This document shows positions 16,188 to 26,200 of a stretch of 64,000 nucleotides of DNA, piece after piece. Numbering within the stretch: position 1 is the stretch's first letter; the number at the start of each line of letters is the position of its first letter. The stretch covers positions 148,339 to 212,338 of the forward strand of contig NZ_FOKL01000002.1 of NCBI RefSeq assembly GCF_900112025.1, in the 5' to 3' direction. The notes under the pieces are model-generated. The model saw nothing but the letters and a program-made list of their open reading frames with translations. It was not told the DNA's origin and searched no databases. The translations under genes and the position numbers were made by a program. Source of the DNA: Janthinobacterium sp. 344. GTDB lineage: Bacteria > Pseudomonadota > Gammaproteobacteria > Burkholderiales > Burkholderiaceae_D.

Positions 16188-17356
16188 CAGTGCCGCTCCA
16201 CCCACCACAGGGCGCCCAGCGCCAGCAGCAGGTACAGGGCGCTTGGCGCCACCGCCGTCAGGAAGGCGGGCCAGGTACTGAGCAGGCCAAGGTGCGAGAA
16301 CAGTGTGTTGACCAGCATGAAGCTCACGCCAATCATGATGCCGATGAAGATTTTCAGGCTGATGCCGCCGCTGCGCGTATGCATGTAGGCGAACGGCAAG
16401 GCCAGCGCCATCAGCACGAAAATGGCCAGCGGATCGATCAGTTTTTTCCAGAAGGCGATGCGGAAACGCTCCGTCTCCTGCTTGTTCTCGGCCAGGTGGC
16501 GCGTGTACACGGCCAGTTCGCTGGCCGACATGCGCTCGGGATCGGACGCCGACACGGTCAGGATCTTCGGCGTCACCTCGGACACCATGTCCTTGCTGGC
16601 GCTTTGCACGGTGCGCACCATGCTCGTTTCCTGGCCATAGTAATTTTCCAGCTTCGGTTCGAAACCGGGCGTGGCGGCAGCGCTGTTCGAGAACGCGGTT
16701 TCCGTCACATCGGTCAGGCGCCAGACGTTGTTGCCCTGGTAGGTCGCGCTCTTGGCCACCGTCATCGTGCGCAGGCGCATGTCGGTATCGAATTCATACA
16801 GCTTGACGTTTTTCAAGCGGCCATCGGGCTGCGCCTCGCCGACGTTGAAGAAGCGCGAACCGGTGACGGTACCCGTCAGGCCATCGCTCTTGACCATGTC
16901 CTTGGTCCACAGGCCCGAACGGAATTCGCTCGACACGGCCGCGCCGCGCGACGTCAGCTTGAGGCGCTCGGCCAGGGTTTCCGTGCGCGGCGTGATCAGC
17001 TCGCCGAAGATGAAGGTGATGACGACGAAGACGATGCCGATGCGGAACAGGAAGCCGGCCGCCATCGCTGTCGACATGCTCGACGCGCGCATGATGGTAA
17101 ATTCCGAGCTGGCGGCAAACTGCGCCATCGTATAAATGGTGCCGATCAAGGCGGCGATGGGCATCACCTCATACACGTGGCCTGGCACCAGTACCAGCAC
17201 GTACAGGAATGCGTACTGGATGCTGTAGCCGTTCTTGCCCACCTTCGGCAGCTCGCCCGTCAGGTCGATGAAGGCCTGCAGGGCGAGGAAGGCCAGCAGG
17301 ACAAAGAACACCGCCTGGAAAATCGAGACGGCAAAATAGCGCTGTAAAATCTTCAT
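16187..17356 (-). CDS. lptG: LPS export permease LptG
   Basis: Inner-membrane half of the LptB2FG ABC transporter that extracts lipopolysaccharide for transport to the surface, 389 aa. It has the LptF/LptG fold: three N-terminal helices, a periplasmic jellyroll (about 130-270) and three C-terminal helices. The coupling-helix region follows PIAALIGTIYTMAQF. It overlaps lptF by 4 nt (ATGA). The N-terminus MKILQRYFAVSIFQ is typical of LptG. Confidence 0.93.
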   Translation of the reverse strand: MKILQRYFAVSIFQAVFFVLLAFLALQAFIDLTGELPKVGKNGYSIQYAFLYVLVLVPGHVYEVMPIAALIGTIYTMAQFAASSEFTIMRASSMSTAMAAGFLFRIGIVFVVITFIFGELITPRTETLAERLKLTSRGAAVSSEFRSGLWTKDMVKSDGLTGTVTGSRFFNVGEAQPDGRLKNVKLYEFDTDMRLRTMTVAKSATYQGNNVWRLTDVTETAFSNSAAATPGFEPKLENYYGQETSMVRTVQSASKDMVSEVTPKILTVSASDPERMSASELAVYTRHLAENKQETERFRIAFWKKLIDPLAIFVLMALALPFAYMHTRSGGISLKIFIGIMIGVSFMLVNTLFSHLGLLSTWPAFLTAVAPSALYLLLALGALWWVERH

Positions 17357-18498
17357 TTCGATGCCGCCTTACTTGTTTTGCCAGCCAGGCGCGCGCGCTT
17401 GAACGATGCCAGCAGGACCAGCGGATGGTAGCGGTGATTCACATTCAGGCGCCAGGCGAACAGCGCCACGACGGCCAGCGCCGCCAGCAGGTGCAGCGGC
17501 CACCAGGCCACGCCGAACGTCAGGCGGCCCTGCTTCACGCTCGCTTCGACGACCTTGATCAGATTACTGTAGGTGAAGAAAATCAGCAGGGCCACGATCA
17601 GGTTGGCCGAACTGCCGGCACGCGGATTGACGAAGCCCAGCGGGATGGCCAGCAGGATCAGCATCAGGCCGATCAGCGGCGCACTCACGCGCCACAGCAA
17701 TTCGGCCATGGTGTACGGATTCGGATCGGCGACCAGCGCCATGGTGCTCATGGCGCGCACGCCCAGTTCCGACCCCAGCTCCTGCTGCTTGCTCTCGATG
17801 CGCATGATGTACTGTTCGAATTCCATGGTCTGGAAGTCCGCCTGCGTCGGTATGCCCTGGTAGCGGCGGCCGCTCTTGAGCACCAGGAAGCGCTGGCCCT
17901 TTTCATCGGTATTGATCACGCCTTCCTTGGCGACGACGACGACGGCGCTGCCTTTTTCATCGACGGTGTTGACGAAGACGTTCTGCACCACGTTCTTCTC
18001 GCCGCTGACGCCTTCGACGAAGAAGATGCGGTTGCTGCCGGCCGATTCGCGGAACTGGCCCGGCGTGACCTTCTGCAGGTCTTCGCGCTTTTCAAAACGC
18101 GCCACGTATTCATCGCTTTTCATCTGCGCCCAGGGCGTGGCGTACAGGCTGAGGATGCCGGTGGCCAGCACCAGCGGCAGGCCAAAGCTCAGCACCGGCC
18201 AGATCCAGCGCGACAGGCTCAGGCCCGAGGCGAACCACACCACCATCTCCGACTCCTTGTAGCTGCGCGTGACCACCATCAGCACCGAGATGAAACCGGT
18301 GAGAATGAGGATGGTGGGCAGCTGCATCAGGGCGGAAAAGACCATCAATGACATGACGTCGGACGAGGCGATCTTGCCGCCCGCCGCCTTGCCGAGAATA
18401 CCGATCAGCATCCAGGTGAGCAGGATGCTGAACAAAACAGTGAAGGTGGCCCCGGCGGCACTAGCCAATTCACGTCGAAGGGCGCGTTGAAAGATCAT
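17353..18498 (-). CDS. lptF: LPS export permease LptF
   Basis: Partner permease of LptG, 381 aa, with the same six-helix plus jellyroll layout. The N-terminus MIFQRALRRELASAAGATF fits LptF. It is the first gene of a four-gene minus-strand unit and is divergent from pepA, an arrangement common in Burkholderiales. LptB, LptC and LptA are not in the window. Confidence 0.93.
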   Translation of the reverse strand: MIFQRALRRELASAAGATFTVLFSILLTWMLIGILGKAAGGKIASSDVMSLMVFSALMQLPTILILTGFISVLMVVTRSYKESEMVVWFASGLSLSRWIWPVLSFGLPLVLATGILSLYATPWAQMKSDEYVARFEKREDLQKVTPGQFRESAGSNRIFFVEGVSGEKNVVQNVFVNTVDEKGSAVVVVAKEGVINTDEKGQRFLVLKSGRRYQGIPTQADFQTMEFEQYIMRIESKQQELGSELGVRAMSTMALVADPNPYTMAELLWRVSAPLIGLMLILLAIPLGFVNPRAGSSANLIVALLIFFTYSNLIKVVEASVKQGRLTFGVAWWPLHLLAALAVVALFAWRLNVNHRYHPLVLLASFKRARLAGKTSKAASK

Positions 18499-18506
18499 TC
18501 GGAGTT

Positions 18507-18542
18507 TATAATTCGGGTCAGTTAGTTGAGTAACACGTTACT
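18507..18542. promoter_or_regulatory. lptF-pepA divergent promoter region with palindrome
   Basis: A consensus TATAAT (18507-18512, plus strand) overlaps a TATAAA on the minus strand, so divergent promoters may share this AT patch. A 14-bp palindrome, AGTAACACGTTACT, lies at 18529-18542 just before pepA and could be an operator. No good -35 was found at normal spacing for the plus-strand element. Confidence 0.4.
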
Positions 18543-18565
18543 AGTAAATGAAAACGGAGAACCAA

Positions 18566-20059
18566 ATGGACTTTAGCATAAAAGCATTCGATACCAAGAG
18601 CACCCTCGGCACGGCCAAAAGCGGATGCATCGCGGTTGCGGTATTCGAAAACAAAAAACTGTCGCCAGCGGCAAAATCGCTGGACAGCAAGGGTGCGATT
18701 TCGGCTGCGCTGAAGTCCGGCGACATCAGCGGCAAGCCAGGCAGCACGTTGCTGCTGCGCGCAGTCGATGGCGTCGCCGCCGAACGCGTTCTGCTCGTCG
18801 GCATGGGCAGCGATGAAACCGTCAGCGAAAAAAGCTTCGCCAGCGGTGTACAAGCGGCGCTGAAGGCCTTCGGCTCCCTGGGCGCTGCGGACGCCATTAT
18901 CGCATTACCGCTGACGGAAGTGAAAGAGCGCGACGTAAATTGGGCAATCCGTTGCGTGGTGCAAGCCGCCCACGACAGCGAATACCGCTGCGACTCGCAA
19001 AAAAGCAAAAAAGATCCGGCACCAGCCGGCGTGCGCAAGATCGTCCTGTCGGCACCAGCCACCGCCGCCACGCGCGGCGCGCTGGCGCAAGCCATCGCCA
19101 TTGCCAACGGCTCCGACCTGACGCGCAAGCTGGGCGACCTGCCGGCGAACATCGCCAACCCGACCTACCTGGCCACCACGGCCAAGCAGCTGGCCAAGGA
19201 CTACAAGTTTGAAGTCGAAGTGCTGGACCGCAAACAGCTCGAAGCGCTGAAAATGGGCAGCTTCCTGTCCGTCACCAACGGCAGCGAACAGCCGCCGAAA
19301 TTCATCGTCCTGAAACACATGGGCGGCAAGGCCAAGGACGCGCCAGTCGTCCTGGTCGGCAAGGGCATCACCTTCGACACGGGCGGCATCTCGATCAAGG
19401 CCGGTCCTGGCATGGACGAGATGAAATACGACATGTGCGGCGCCGCATCGGTGCTGGGCACCTTCCGCGCCATCGGTGAAATGAACCTGAAGCTGAACGT
19501 CATCGGCGTCATCGCCGCCTGCGAAAACATGCCGTCGGGCCGCGCCACCAAGCCGGGCGATATCGTCACCTCGATGAACGGCCTGACCATCGAAGTGCTG
19601 AACACCGACGCCGAAGGCCGCCTGGTATTGTGCGACGCGCTGACCTACGCCGAACGCTTCAAGCCGGCAGCCGTGGTCGACATCGCCACCCTGACGGGCG
19701 CTTGCGTCATCGCCCTGGGCCACCACAACAGCGGCCTGTTTACGCGCAGCGACGCGGCGCACGACCAGCTGGCCAATGAACTGCTGGCCGCCGGCAAGCA
19801 AGCCAGCGACACCGCATGGCGCATGCCGATCGAAGAGGCGTACAACGAGCAGCTGAAGTCGAACTTCGCCGACCTGGCCAACATCGGCACGCCAGGCGGC
19901 GGTTCGGTGACGGCGGCGGCGTTCCTGGAAAACTTCACCAAGAAGTACACCTGGGCGCATCTGGACATCGCCGGCACGGCATGGAAATCGGGCGGCGCGA
20001 AGGGCGCGACCGGCCGTCCGGTGCCCCTGCTGACGACCTTCCTGATCAACCGGGTATAA
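18566..20059 (+). CDS. pepA: Leucyl aminopeptidase, M17 family
   Basis: Cytosolic zinc/manganese aminopeptidase of 497 aa that removes N-terminal residues. The N-terminal macro-like domain is followed by the catalytic domain with [14 protein letters not shown] (metal ligands and catalytic Lys) and the family signature NTDAEGRL (about 346). The PepA relative of E. coli also binds DNA in Xer recombination. I use ATG at 18566 because GGAGA stands 5 nt upstream; an in-frame ATG at 18548 lacks a ribosome site. A strong terminator follows. Confidence 0.93.
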   Translation: MDFSIKAFDTKSTLGTAKSGCIAVAVFENKKLSPAAKSLDSKGAISAALKSGDISGKPGSTLLLRAVDGVAAERVLLVGMGSDETVSEKSFASGVQAALKAFGSLGAADAIIALPLTEVKERDVNWAIRCVVQAAHDSEYRCDSQKSKKDPAPAGVRKIVLSAPATAATRGALAQAIAIANGSDLTRKLGDLPANIANPTYLATTAKQLAKDYKFEVEVLDRKQLEALKMGSFLSVTNGSEQPPKFIVLKHMGGKAKDAPVVLVGKGITFDTGGISIKAGPGMDEMKYDMCGAASVLGTFRAIGEMNLKLNVIGVIAACENMPSGRATKPGDIVTSMNGLTIEVLNTDAEGRLVLCDALTYAERFKPAAVVDIATLTGACVIALGHHNSGLFTRSDAAHDQLANELLAAGKQASDTAWRMPIEEAYNEQLKSNFADLANIGTPGGGSVTAAAFLENFTKKYTWAHLDIAGTAWKSGGAKGATGRPVPLLTTFLINRV

Positions 20060-20074
20060 GAGAACGCCAGAGCA

Positions 20075-20194
20075 GACCTCCTGCGCGCGGCTATTGGCGG
20101 CCGGCGATGCTCGCTGTACATACACAATACAGCGGCGCTTCTCGGCCACCACCAGCTCCCGCTCGCCACGGTTTTGTCAGGCGTCGTTACGCAA
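20075..20194 (+). repeat. Foldable dispersed repeat, pepA 3' copy
   Basis: This about 120-nt stretch between the pepA stop and its terminator is similar to the clpA 3' region (33551-33421, minus strand). Shared blocks include CTGCGCGC, GATGCTC, CTTCTCGGCC and ACGGTTTTGT, in the same order. Within this copy CGCTGTA and TACAGCG form a perfect stem, enclosed by GGCCG and CGGCC. It is a structured repeat transcribed at the end of both mRNAs. Confidence 0.6.
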
Positions 20195-20200
20195 GAAGAC

Positions 20201-20234
20201 AGCCGCCACGGTCACTGACCTGGCGGCTTTTTTA
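20201..20234 (+). terminator. Intrinsic terminator of pepA
   Basis: AGCCGCCA (20201-20208) pairs with TGGCGGCT (20221-20228). The inner GGTCA/TGACC extends the stem. A run of six T ends the hairpin. Confidence 0.85.
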
Positions 20235-20246
20235 TGTGTCATTGAA

Positions 20247-20780
20247 TCAGTAGACGACGGGATTGGGCAACGGCGACGGTGCCACCTTCGGCTGCACCAC
20301 CGTTTCCGGCACGGCGGCTGCGGGCGTGGGCGCGGGCGCGGAAATCGGCGCGGGCGGCGGCGCCAGTCGGGCCGGGTCTTGCATGACGAACGTCAGCACC
20401 GATGGATAGTCGAAGCCGGCGCCCGTGTTGCGGTCGACAAAATAGCCGACGCCCAGGGTCAGGATGACATTGCCCCAGACGCTGCCATTGAGCTTGGGAT
20501 CGATGCTGCCATCGAGCGCGATGGCGGGCGAGCCGTGCTTTTTGCAGTCGACCTTCAACGGCTCCTGGCTCTTGCGGATGGTGATGCGCCCTGGCGTGGT
20601 AACGAACCACTTGCCCACGTCATTGCTGAGGATACAGCCGGCGCCCGCCAGCTCGCGGTTGTCCTGGATGGTTTGCACCAGCACCATCTGCTCGGTGTTG
20701 CCCGTCAGGGTGGCGCAGCCGCCCAGGCCACACAGCAGCAGCATGGTGGCGGCAAGAGCGGCAGGCGATGGTCCACGCAT
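20247..20780 (-). CDS. Putative lipoprotein
   Basis: Protein of 177 aa with a lipoprotein signal peptide and lipobox LGGC (modified Cys at residue 22). The next residues ATL do not include an inner-membrane retention Asp at +2, so the outer membrane is likely. The C-terminal about 40 residues are Pro/Ala-rich. I do not recognise the family; a hydrophobic ILTLGVGYFVDR segment sits near residue 107. It lies 10 nt downstream of creA on the same strand and is probably co-transcribed. Confidence 0.75.
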   Translation of the reverse strand: MRGPSPAALAATMLLLCGLGGCATLTGNTEQMVLVQTIQDNRELAGAGCILSNDVGKWFVTTPGRITIRKSQEPLKVDCKKHGSPAIALDGSIDPKLNGSVWGNVILTLGVGYFVDRNTGAGFDYPSVLTFVMQDPARLAPPPAPISAPAPTPAAAVPETVVQPKVAPSPLPNPVVY

Positions 20781-20790
20781 GGGAACTCGC

Positions 20791-21273
20791 TTAACGGACG
20801 GGGATAGGCTGCTCGCCAGGCACGGCGACGGCGGTGACGCTGTTTTTCGGACTGCCCTCGATCAGGCGGTCGGAATACACCAGGTAGACCAGCGCGTTGC
20901 GCTTGCTGTCGACCATGCGCACCACGCGCACATGCTTGAAGAAGATCGAGGCGCGCTCGGTGAACACTTCTTCCTGGCGCGGCAGCTTGCCCTTGAATTG
21001 CAGCGGCCCCACCTGGCGGCAGGCGACAGCGGCATCGGCCTTGTCTTCGGCCAGGCCGACGGCGCCCTTGATGCCGCCCGTCTTGGCGCGCGACAGATAG
21101 CAGCTGACGCCGCCGACGCGGGGATCGTCGTAGGCTTCCACGACGATCTTGTGGTCCGGACCGATCAGCTTGAAGACGGTATCGACGGAGCCGATGGTTT
21201 CGGCCTGCGCCGTGGCGCACGCAGCGCCCAGCAACAGTGTAGCGGCCAGCAATTTATGCATCGAGAGACTCAT
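20791..21273 (-). CDS. creA: CreA family periplasmic protein
   Basis: Protein of 160 aa with a signal peptide ending AQA (about residue 24). The mature part matches the CreA family (PF05981) closely: [40 protein letters not shown] and [21 protein letters not shown]. Two Cys residues are conserved. The molecular function of CreA is not established. It is followed by the lipoprotein gene. Confidence 0.92.
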   Translation of the reverse strand: MSLSMHKLLAATLLLGAACATAQAETIGSVDTVFKLIGPDHKIVVEAYDDPRVGGVSCYLSRAKTGGIKGAVGLAEDKADAAVACRQVGPLQFKGKLPRQEEVFTERASIFFKHVRVVRMVDSKRNALVYLVYSDRLIEGSPKNSVTAVAVPGEQPIPVR

Positions 21274-21329
21274 AGTAGTAAGCCTGCGCGCTCAACCAGC
21301 AAGGCTGGCCGGGCGTGCGGGCACGGCCA

Positions 21330-21518
21330 TCAATTGATGGGAGCAAAACGCTGCACCATGACGCCTTCGACCTCGATCAGCTGAAAGAACACGTCTTTCG
21401 GCCGGGTCCAGATCGAACCGTCAGCGGCGCGATAGACGATCATCGGCGTCAGGTCCGATTCCAGCGTGGCTTCGCACACCAGTTCGTAGATGCCGCCCTT
21501 GTAGTGCCGATAACGCAT
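21330..21518 (-). CDS. DUF1653 small protein
   Basis: Short (62 aa) beta-rich protein of the DUF1653 family (PF07866). It begins YRHYKGGIYELVCEA and contains MIVYRA and IWTRPKDVFF, the family hallmarks. Function is unknown. The ribosome site GAGGGG precedes the ATG. It follows the next gene by 10 nt and is likely in the same transcript. Confidence 0.85.
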   Translation of the reverse strand: MRYRHYKGGIYELVCEATLESDLTPMIVYRAADGSIWTRPKDVFFQLIEVEGVMVQRFAPIN

Positions 21519-21528
21519 CGCCGTCCCC

Positions 21529-21900
21529 TCAAGCCGTGGAATCTTCGCTCTTGTCGTCGGCCAGCGCCTTCTGCTTCATTTTCAGGCCCTGGATCACTTT
21601 CAAAATGCCTTCCATGCCGGCAGCGCCATCGGCGCCACTGAAGGCATCGAGCACTTCATTGAGCACTTTGTTGCGCACCGTCGCTTCATCGGACGACATT
21701 TCCAGGGCGCGCTGCGCCTTGGCCGCTTTTTCAGCGGCGCTGACCCGCGGCTTGGTCGCCGTCTTGCCATGCGTCAGGGCTGCCTGCCAGATGACCCAGC
21801 GGCGCTGCGTCTCGAAAATCAGGTACTCGTCCGGTTTGTCTTCTCTTCGCCGCACAATGTGGCCGTCACGCTGCGCCCACGCTTCAAATGCAGTTCGCAT
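21529..21900 (-). CDS. Hypothetical protein, charged and helical
   Basis: Protein of 123 aa with no recognised family. The N-terminal half carries aromatic and basic residues (WAQRDGHIVRRR, RRWVIWQAALTHGK). The C-terminal half is Ala/Lys/Asp-rich and probably helical, with a charged tail. The ATG at 21900 has AAGGAAG 5 nt upstream; an in-frame TTG at 21915 is less likely. Paired with the DUF1653 gene. Confidence 0.7.
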   Translation of the reverse strand: MRTAFEAWAQRDGHIVRRREDKPDEYLIFETQRRWVIWQAALTHGKTATKPRVSAAEKAAKAQRALEMSSDEATVRNKVLNEVLDAFSGADGAAGMEGILKVIQGLKMKQKALADDKSEDSTA

Positions 21901-22327
21901 TTTCTTCCTTTGCAAATGCTACGCGCAAGTCTCACTATTAAAACTGCAACATTTCAAAATAGTACCATCTATTGATGTCGCAAAACAGTCTCATAGATAT
22001 AGTACTGCAATTTATATAACAAGTCTGGCGGCGCCCGGGGAGGAATTGTCATTCCGCCCCCGGGCACAGTGGTCATGTAAGTCGGAATAGCAATTACAAC
22101 TAATTACAACTGCTTCCTGTCTGGGTGTTAACTTGGCTGTAACAAAGCCGTGTGACACAGTTGTTACATTGTGCCATTTTAGTAGTTTTTATCGCGTTTT
22201 AGCGAGAAACTTTACACCTTTATCGTGTTAAATGGCCCCACGCAGCAAGCCGCGCGAGCCACTTATGCCAAATCAATCATAGTGGTTGATCAATCATACA
22301 CAAAAACATAATATTCATGCGCCACGA
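21901..22327. other. Gene-free AT-rich regulatory stretch with many repeats
   Basis: No convincing gene is seen. It holds a strong hairpin (22033-22065, arms GCCCGGGG and CCCCGGGC), a perfect 10-bp tandem repeat AATTACAACT (22092-22111), an inverted repeat TGTAACAA (22138-22145) with TTGTTACA (22161-22168), and a direct repeat ATCAATCATA (22272-22281 and 22289-22298). The inner part of the inverted repeat has GTGTGACAC. These look like binding sites for regulators. Confidence 0.5.
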
Positions 22328-22357
22328 TTGGTTAAAAATAAATACTTTTTTTATACT
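22328..22357 (+). promoter_or_regulatory. Candidate xthA promoter
   Basis: TTGGTT (22328-22333) and TATACT (22352-22357) are spaced 18 bp. The start site would be about 140 nt before the xthA ATG. Confidence 0.45.
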
Positions 22358-22505
22358 CTTTTTCCCTGCGAGCAAATAAAGCGGGCGCTCGGCAAGCTGC
22401 GCAGGACGCCAGTGGCGGGCATGCGGTAAGATTCGCGCCTATCGACACGCAATCAGCACTCCGGTCATGACCGCAGTCTTTATCTATCAAGCAAGGATTT
22501 TTCCC

Positions 22506-23270
22506 ATGAAACTCGCCACCTGGAACGTCAATTCGCTCAAAGTGCGCCTGCCGCAAGTGCTGCAGTGGCTGGCCGACAACCCGGTCGACATACTCTGCCT
22601 GCAAGAGACCAAGCTGACGGACGACAAATTCCCCGTCGCCGAGATCGAGGCGGCCGGTTATCAGGTGGTCTTCAGCGGCCAGAAAACCTACAACGGCGTG
22701 GCCATCCTGTCGAAGCTGCCGATCACCGACGTGGTCAAGAACAACCCGCGCTATGAAGATGCGCAGCAGCGCATCCTGGCCGCCACCATAGACGGCGTGC
22801 GCGTCGTCTGCGCCTACGTGCCGAATGGCCAGAGCGTCGATTCGGACAAGTATGAATACAAGCTGGGCTGGCTGGCCGCCCTGCACGACTGGCTGGCGGA
22901 AGAGGCGCGGCAGCACCCGCAGCTGGCCGTCGTCGGCGACTACAATATCGCGCCCGACGACCGCGACGTGCACGACCCCGTCGCCTGGGCAGGCCAGGTG
23001 CTGGTCTCGGACAAGGAACGCGCCGCCCTGCAACGCCTGCTCGACATCGGCCTGACGGACGCCTTCCGCCTGTTCGAGCAGGCGGAAAAATCGTTCAGCT
23101 GGTGGGATTACCGCCAGCTGGGCTTCCGCCTGAACAAGGGCCTGCGCATCGACCACATCCTGCTCTCGCCCGCCCTGGCGGCCCGCTGCACGGCGTGCAG
23201 CATCGATCGCGTGCCGCGCAAATGGGAGCAGCCTTCGGACCATGCGCCCGTGGTCGCCACCATCGACTAG
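22506..23270 (+). CDS. xthA: Exodeoxyribonuclease III
   Basis: AP endonuclease and 3'-5' exonuclease of base-excision repair, 254 aa, of the exonuclease-endonuclease-phosphatase fold. Catalytic landmarks are the N-terminal WNVNSLK, LQETKL (metal Glu), GDYNIAP (Asp and Asn) and the C-terminal SDHAP (catalytic His). ATG at 22506 is used because MKLATWNVNSLKVR is the normal start and AAGGA lies about 10 nt upstream; 13 extra residues from 22467 are unlikely. Its stop overlaps that of the convergent GGDEF-EAL gene. Confidence 0.95.
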   Translation: MKLATWNVNSLKVRLPQVLQWLADNPVDILCLQETKLTDDKFPVAEIEAAGYQVVFSGQKTYNGVAILSKLPITDVVKNNPRYEDAQQRILAATIDGVRVVCAYVPNGQSVDSDKYEYKLGWLAALHDWLAEEARQHPQLAVVGDYNIAPDDRDVHDPVAWAGQVLVSDKERAALQRLLDIGLTDAFRLFEQAEKSFSWWDYRQLGFRLNKGLRIDHILLSPALAARCTACSIDRVPRKWEQPSDHAPVVATID

Positions 23271-26200
23271 GCGGTCGCCAGCCGTTCCAGCAGCATGCGC
23301 GCATTCGCCGCCGGAACAGGGGCGGAAAACAGATACCCCTGCGCATAGCGGCAGCCGTTCGCCTGCAACAGGGCGAACTGTTCTTCCGTCTCCACGCCTT
23401 CGGCCACGGCAGACAATTGCAGGCTGTCGGCCAGCGCGATGATGGCCGCCACGATGGCGCGGTCCTCGCCGCTGTGTTCCAGGTCCTTGATGAAGGCGCG
23501 GTCAATCTTGACCTTCTTCACGGGGAAGCGCTTCAGGTAGGCCAGGCTGGAATAGCCGGTGCCGAAGTCGTCGATCGACAGGCGCAGTCCCATCGCATTA
23601 ATCTGCCGCAGAATCTCCAGCGTATGCTCGCCGTGCTGCATCAGCGCCGTCTCGGTGATCTCGAATTCCAGCAGCGACGGCGAGATGCCCGTCTCGCGCA
23701 CGGTGTTGCCGATGGCCGCCACCAGGCCCTTGTGCATGAACTGGCGCGGCGACAGGTTCACCGCCAGCGGCACCGGCTGCAGCCCCTGGCGCAGCCAGGC
23801 CATGCTCTGTTCGCACGCCTGGCGCATGACCCACTCGCCGACCGGCACGATCAGGCCGTTTTCCTCCATGATGGGAATGAAGCGGTCCGGCAGCACCAGG
23901 CCGTGGCCGGGCCGGCGCCAGCGCAGCAGCACTTCCATGCCATGCAGGCGGCGCGTGGCGATGTCGATCACCGGCTGGTAAAACAACTCGAACTGCTGCA
24001 GCGCCAGCGCCGTGCGCAAGCTGCTTTCCAGGTCAAAATGCAGGGCCGCCGCCTGGTTCATCGTCTGCGTGAAGAACTGGTAATTGTTGCGGCCATTGCC
24101 CTTCGCATGGTACATGGCCGCGTCGGCATGGCGCATCAGCGCGTCGACGTCGCCGCCATCGTCCGGGTACACGCAGATGCCGATCGACGGCGTGACGTGC
24201 AGCACGTGGCCATCGAGCGGAAAGGCCGGCGTCAGCGCCTCGATGATTTTCTCGGCCACGCGCGCCGCTTCATCGGCGCCGCGGATGCCGGGCACCAGCA
24301 CGACGAATTCATCGCCGCCCAGGCGCGCCACCGTGTCGCTGGCGCGCACCGCGCGGCACAGGCGTGCGGCCACTTCCTTGAGCAGCAGGTCGCCCGTCAT
24401 GTGGCCCAGCGAATCGTTGATGGTCTTGAAGCGGTCGAGATCGATGAACATCACGGCCAGCTTGCGCCCGGTGCGCTGCGACGCCAGCATGGCCCGCTCC
24501 AGGCGGTCCGACAGCAACGCGCGGTTCGGCAGGCCCGTCAGGTTGTCGTGGTAGGCCATGTGGTGCACGCGCGCCTCGGCCTGGCGCCGCTCGACGATCT
24601 CCCCCTGCAGCAGCAGGTTGGCGCCGGCCAGTTCCGCCGTGCGCTCCTGCACCCGCAGTTCCAGTTCGTCGCGCGCGCGGCGCACCGCTTCGGCCGCCTC
24701 GCGGCGCGCCGTCACATCGTCGACCAGCCACACCGAGCGGCCATGCGCATGCGCCAGGTCGAACGGCCGCCCGGACAGGCGCGCCCAGAAGCGGCTGCCA
24801 TCCTTGCGCACCAGCTGGTATTCCGACATGTGCACCCTGCCCGCCTCGAAATCGCGCGCCGTCTCGCTGCGCGCCGCCTTCCAGGCCGCCATGTCCGGAT
24901 ACAGCGCCTGCACCGACAGGCCGTTGATCTCGCCGGGCGCATAGCCGAACAGCTCCTCCATCTTGCTGTTGCTGCGCAAATTGAAGCCGCCCTCCACCAC
25001 CGAGATGCCCAGCACGGCGCTGTCGAGGATGGCCTGGTTTTCCAGCAGCGCGTTGCGCAGGGATTCCTCGGCGCGCTTGGCTTCCGTGCGGTCCTCGATG
25101 ATCCAGATGGTGCCGGCGGCGGGATCGCTGGGGTTGACGACATAGGCGATCAGCTGGGCCCACAAGGTCGTGCCGTCGCGCCGCATCATCTCCACTTCCG
25201 TCTGGAACGGCTTGCCCACGGAGAGGAAGGGAAACGCGGCCGCGCCCAACAAGTCGTACGATTGCTGCGACACGTACAGCGCGCGCCCGGGCAGGCCCAG
25301 CGCCTCGTCTCCGCTGTAGCCGAACATGGCCGCAAAGCCCAGGTTATAGCGCGTCAGGACGCGGTTCTTGGTAAACAGGATGCTCACCGAGGCATTCGTC
25401 ATGATGGCCGCCACTTCCATCTGCGTCTGGCGGCTGGCCGTGACGTCTTCGAGTATCCAGATGGTGCCCTGCTCGCTGTGCTCCTGGTCGACGGCCTTGG
25501 CGCGGATGCGGCACCAGAACAGGCTGCCGTCGCGGCGGCGGAACTGCGCCTCGTCCTGCTCGTATGGCAGCCCCTGCCCCAGCAGCGGCGTGGCTTGCAC
25601 GCCGAACTCCTCGTAGGCGGCGGGTGAAGGAAACAGGTCGGCGGCGGGACGGCCCGTCATCTCGTCCTGCGTATAGCCGAACATGGCGGCAAAGCGGGGA
25701 TTGCAGCGCAGGATCAGGCGCGAACGGGAAAACAGGATGCCGACGGAGGCATTGTCGAGGATCGCCTGCTGCTCCAGCATCAGCTGGCGCGTCGCCTCCT
25801 CGGCCGCCTTTTGCGTGCTGCGGTCATCGAACAGCCAGATCGTATCGCGCAGCGCGCGGTCAGGCTGCTGCTCGGGGTTGAGCACATAGCCATAGGCCAG
25901 CGCCCAGAACGTGGAGCCGTCGCGGCGGCGCATTTCCATCTCGCCCTGGAACGGCAAGCCGCGCCGCAGCAGGGGCGCCGCCTGCCGCACGACGTTGTCA
26001 TACGCGGCGCGCGACGGGTACAGGTCGGCCACGGGCAGGCCCACGCCGCTGTCGCCCTCGAAACCGAAGCATTCGGCGAAGCGCCGGTTGTAGCGCAGCA
26101 CGCCCTTGTCGCGCTGGAAGCCGATGGCCAGCGGCGCGTTGTCCATCACGGCCTGCATCTCCAGCACGGCGCGCCGCAGCTGGTCTTCGTCGCGCCGGTG

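Noticed and set aside
22033-22065. Hairpin as an intrinsic terminator
   Set aside because: No T run follows on either strand and no gene ends next to it in the right direction.
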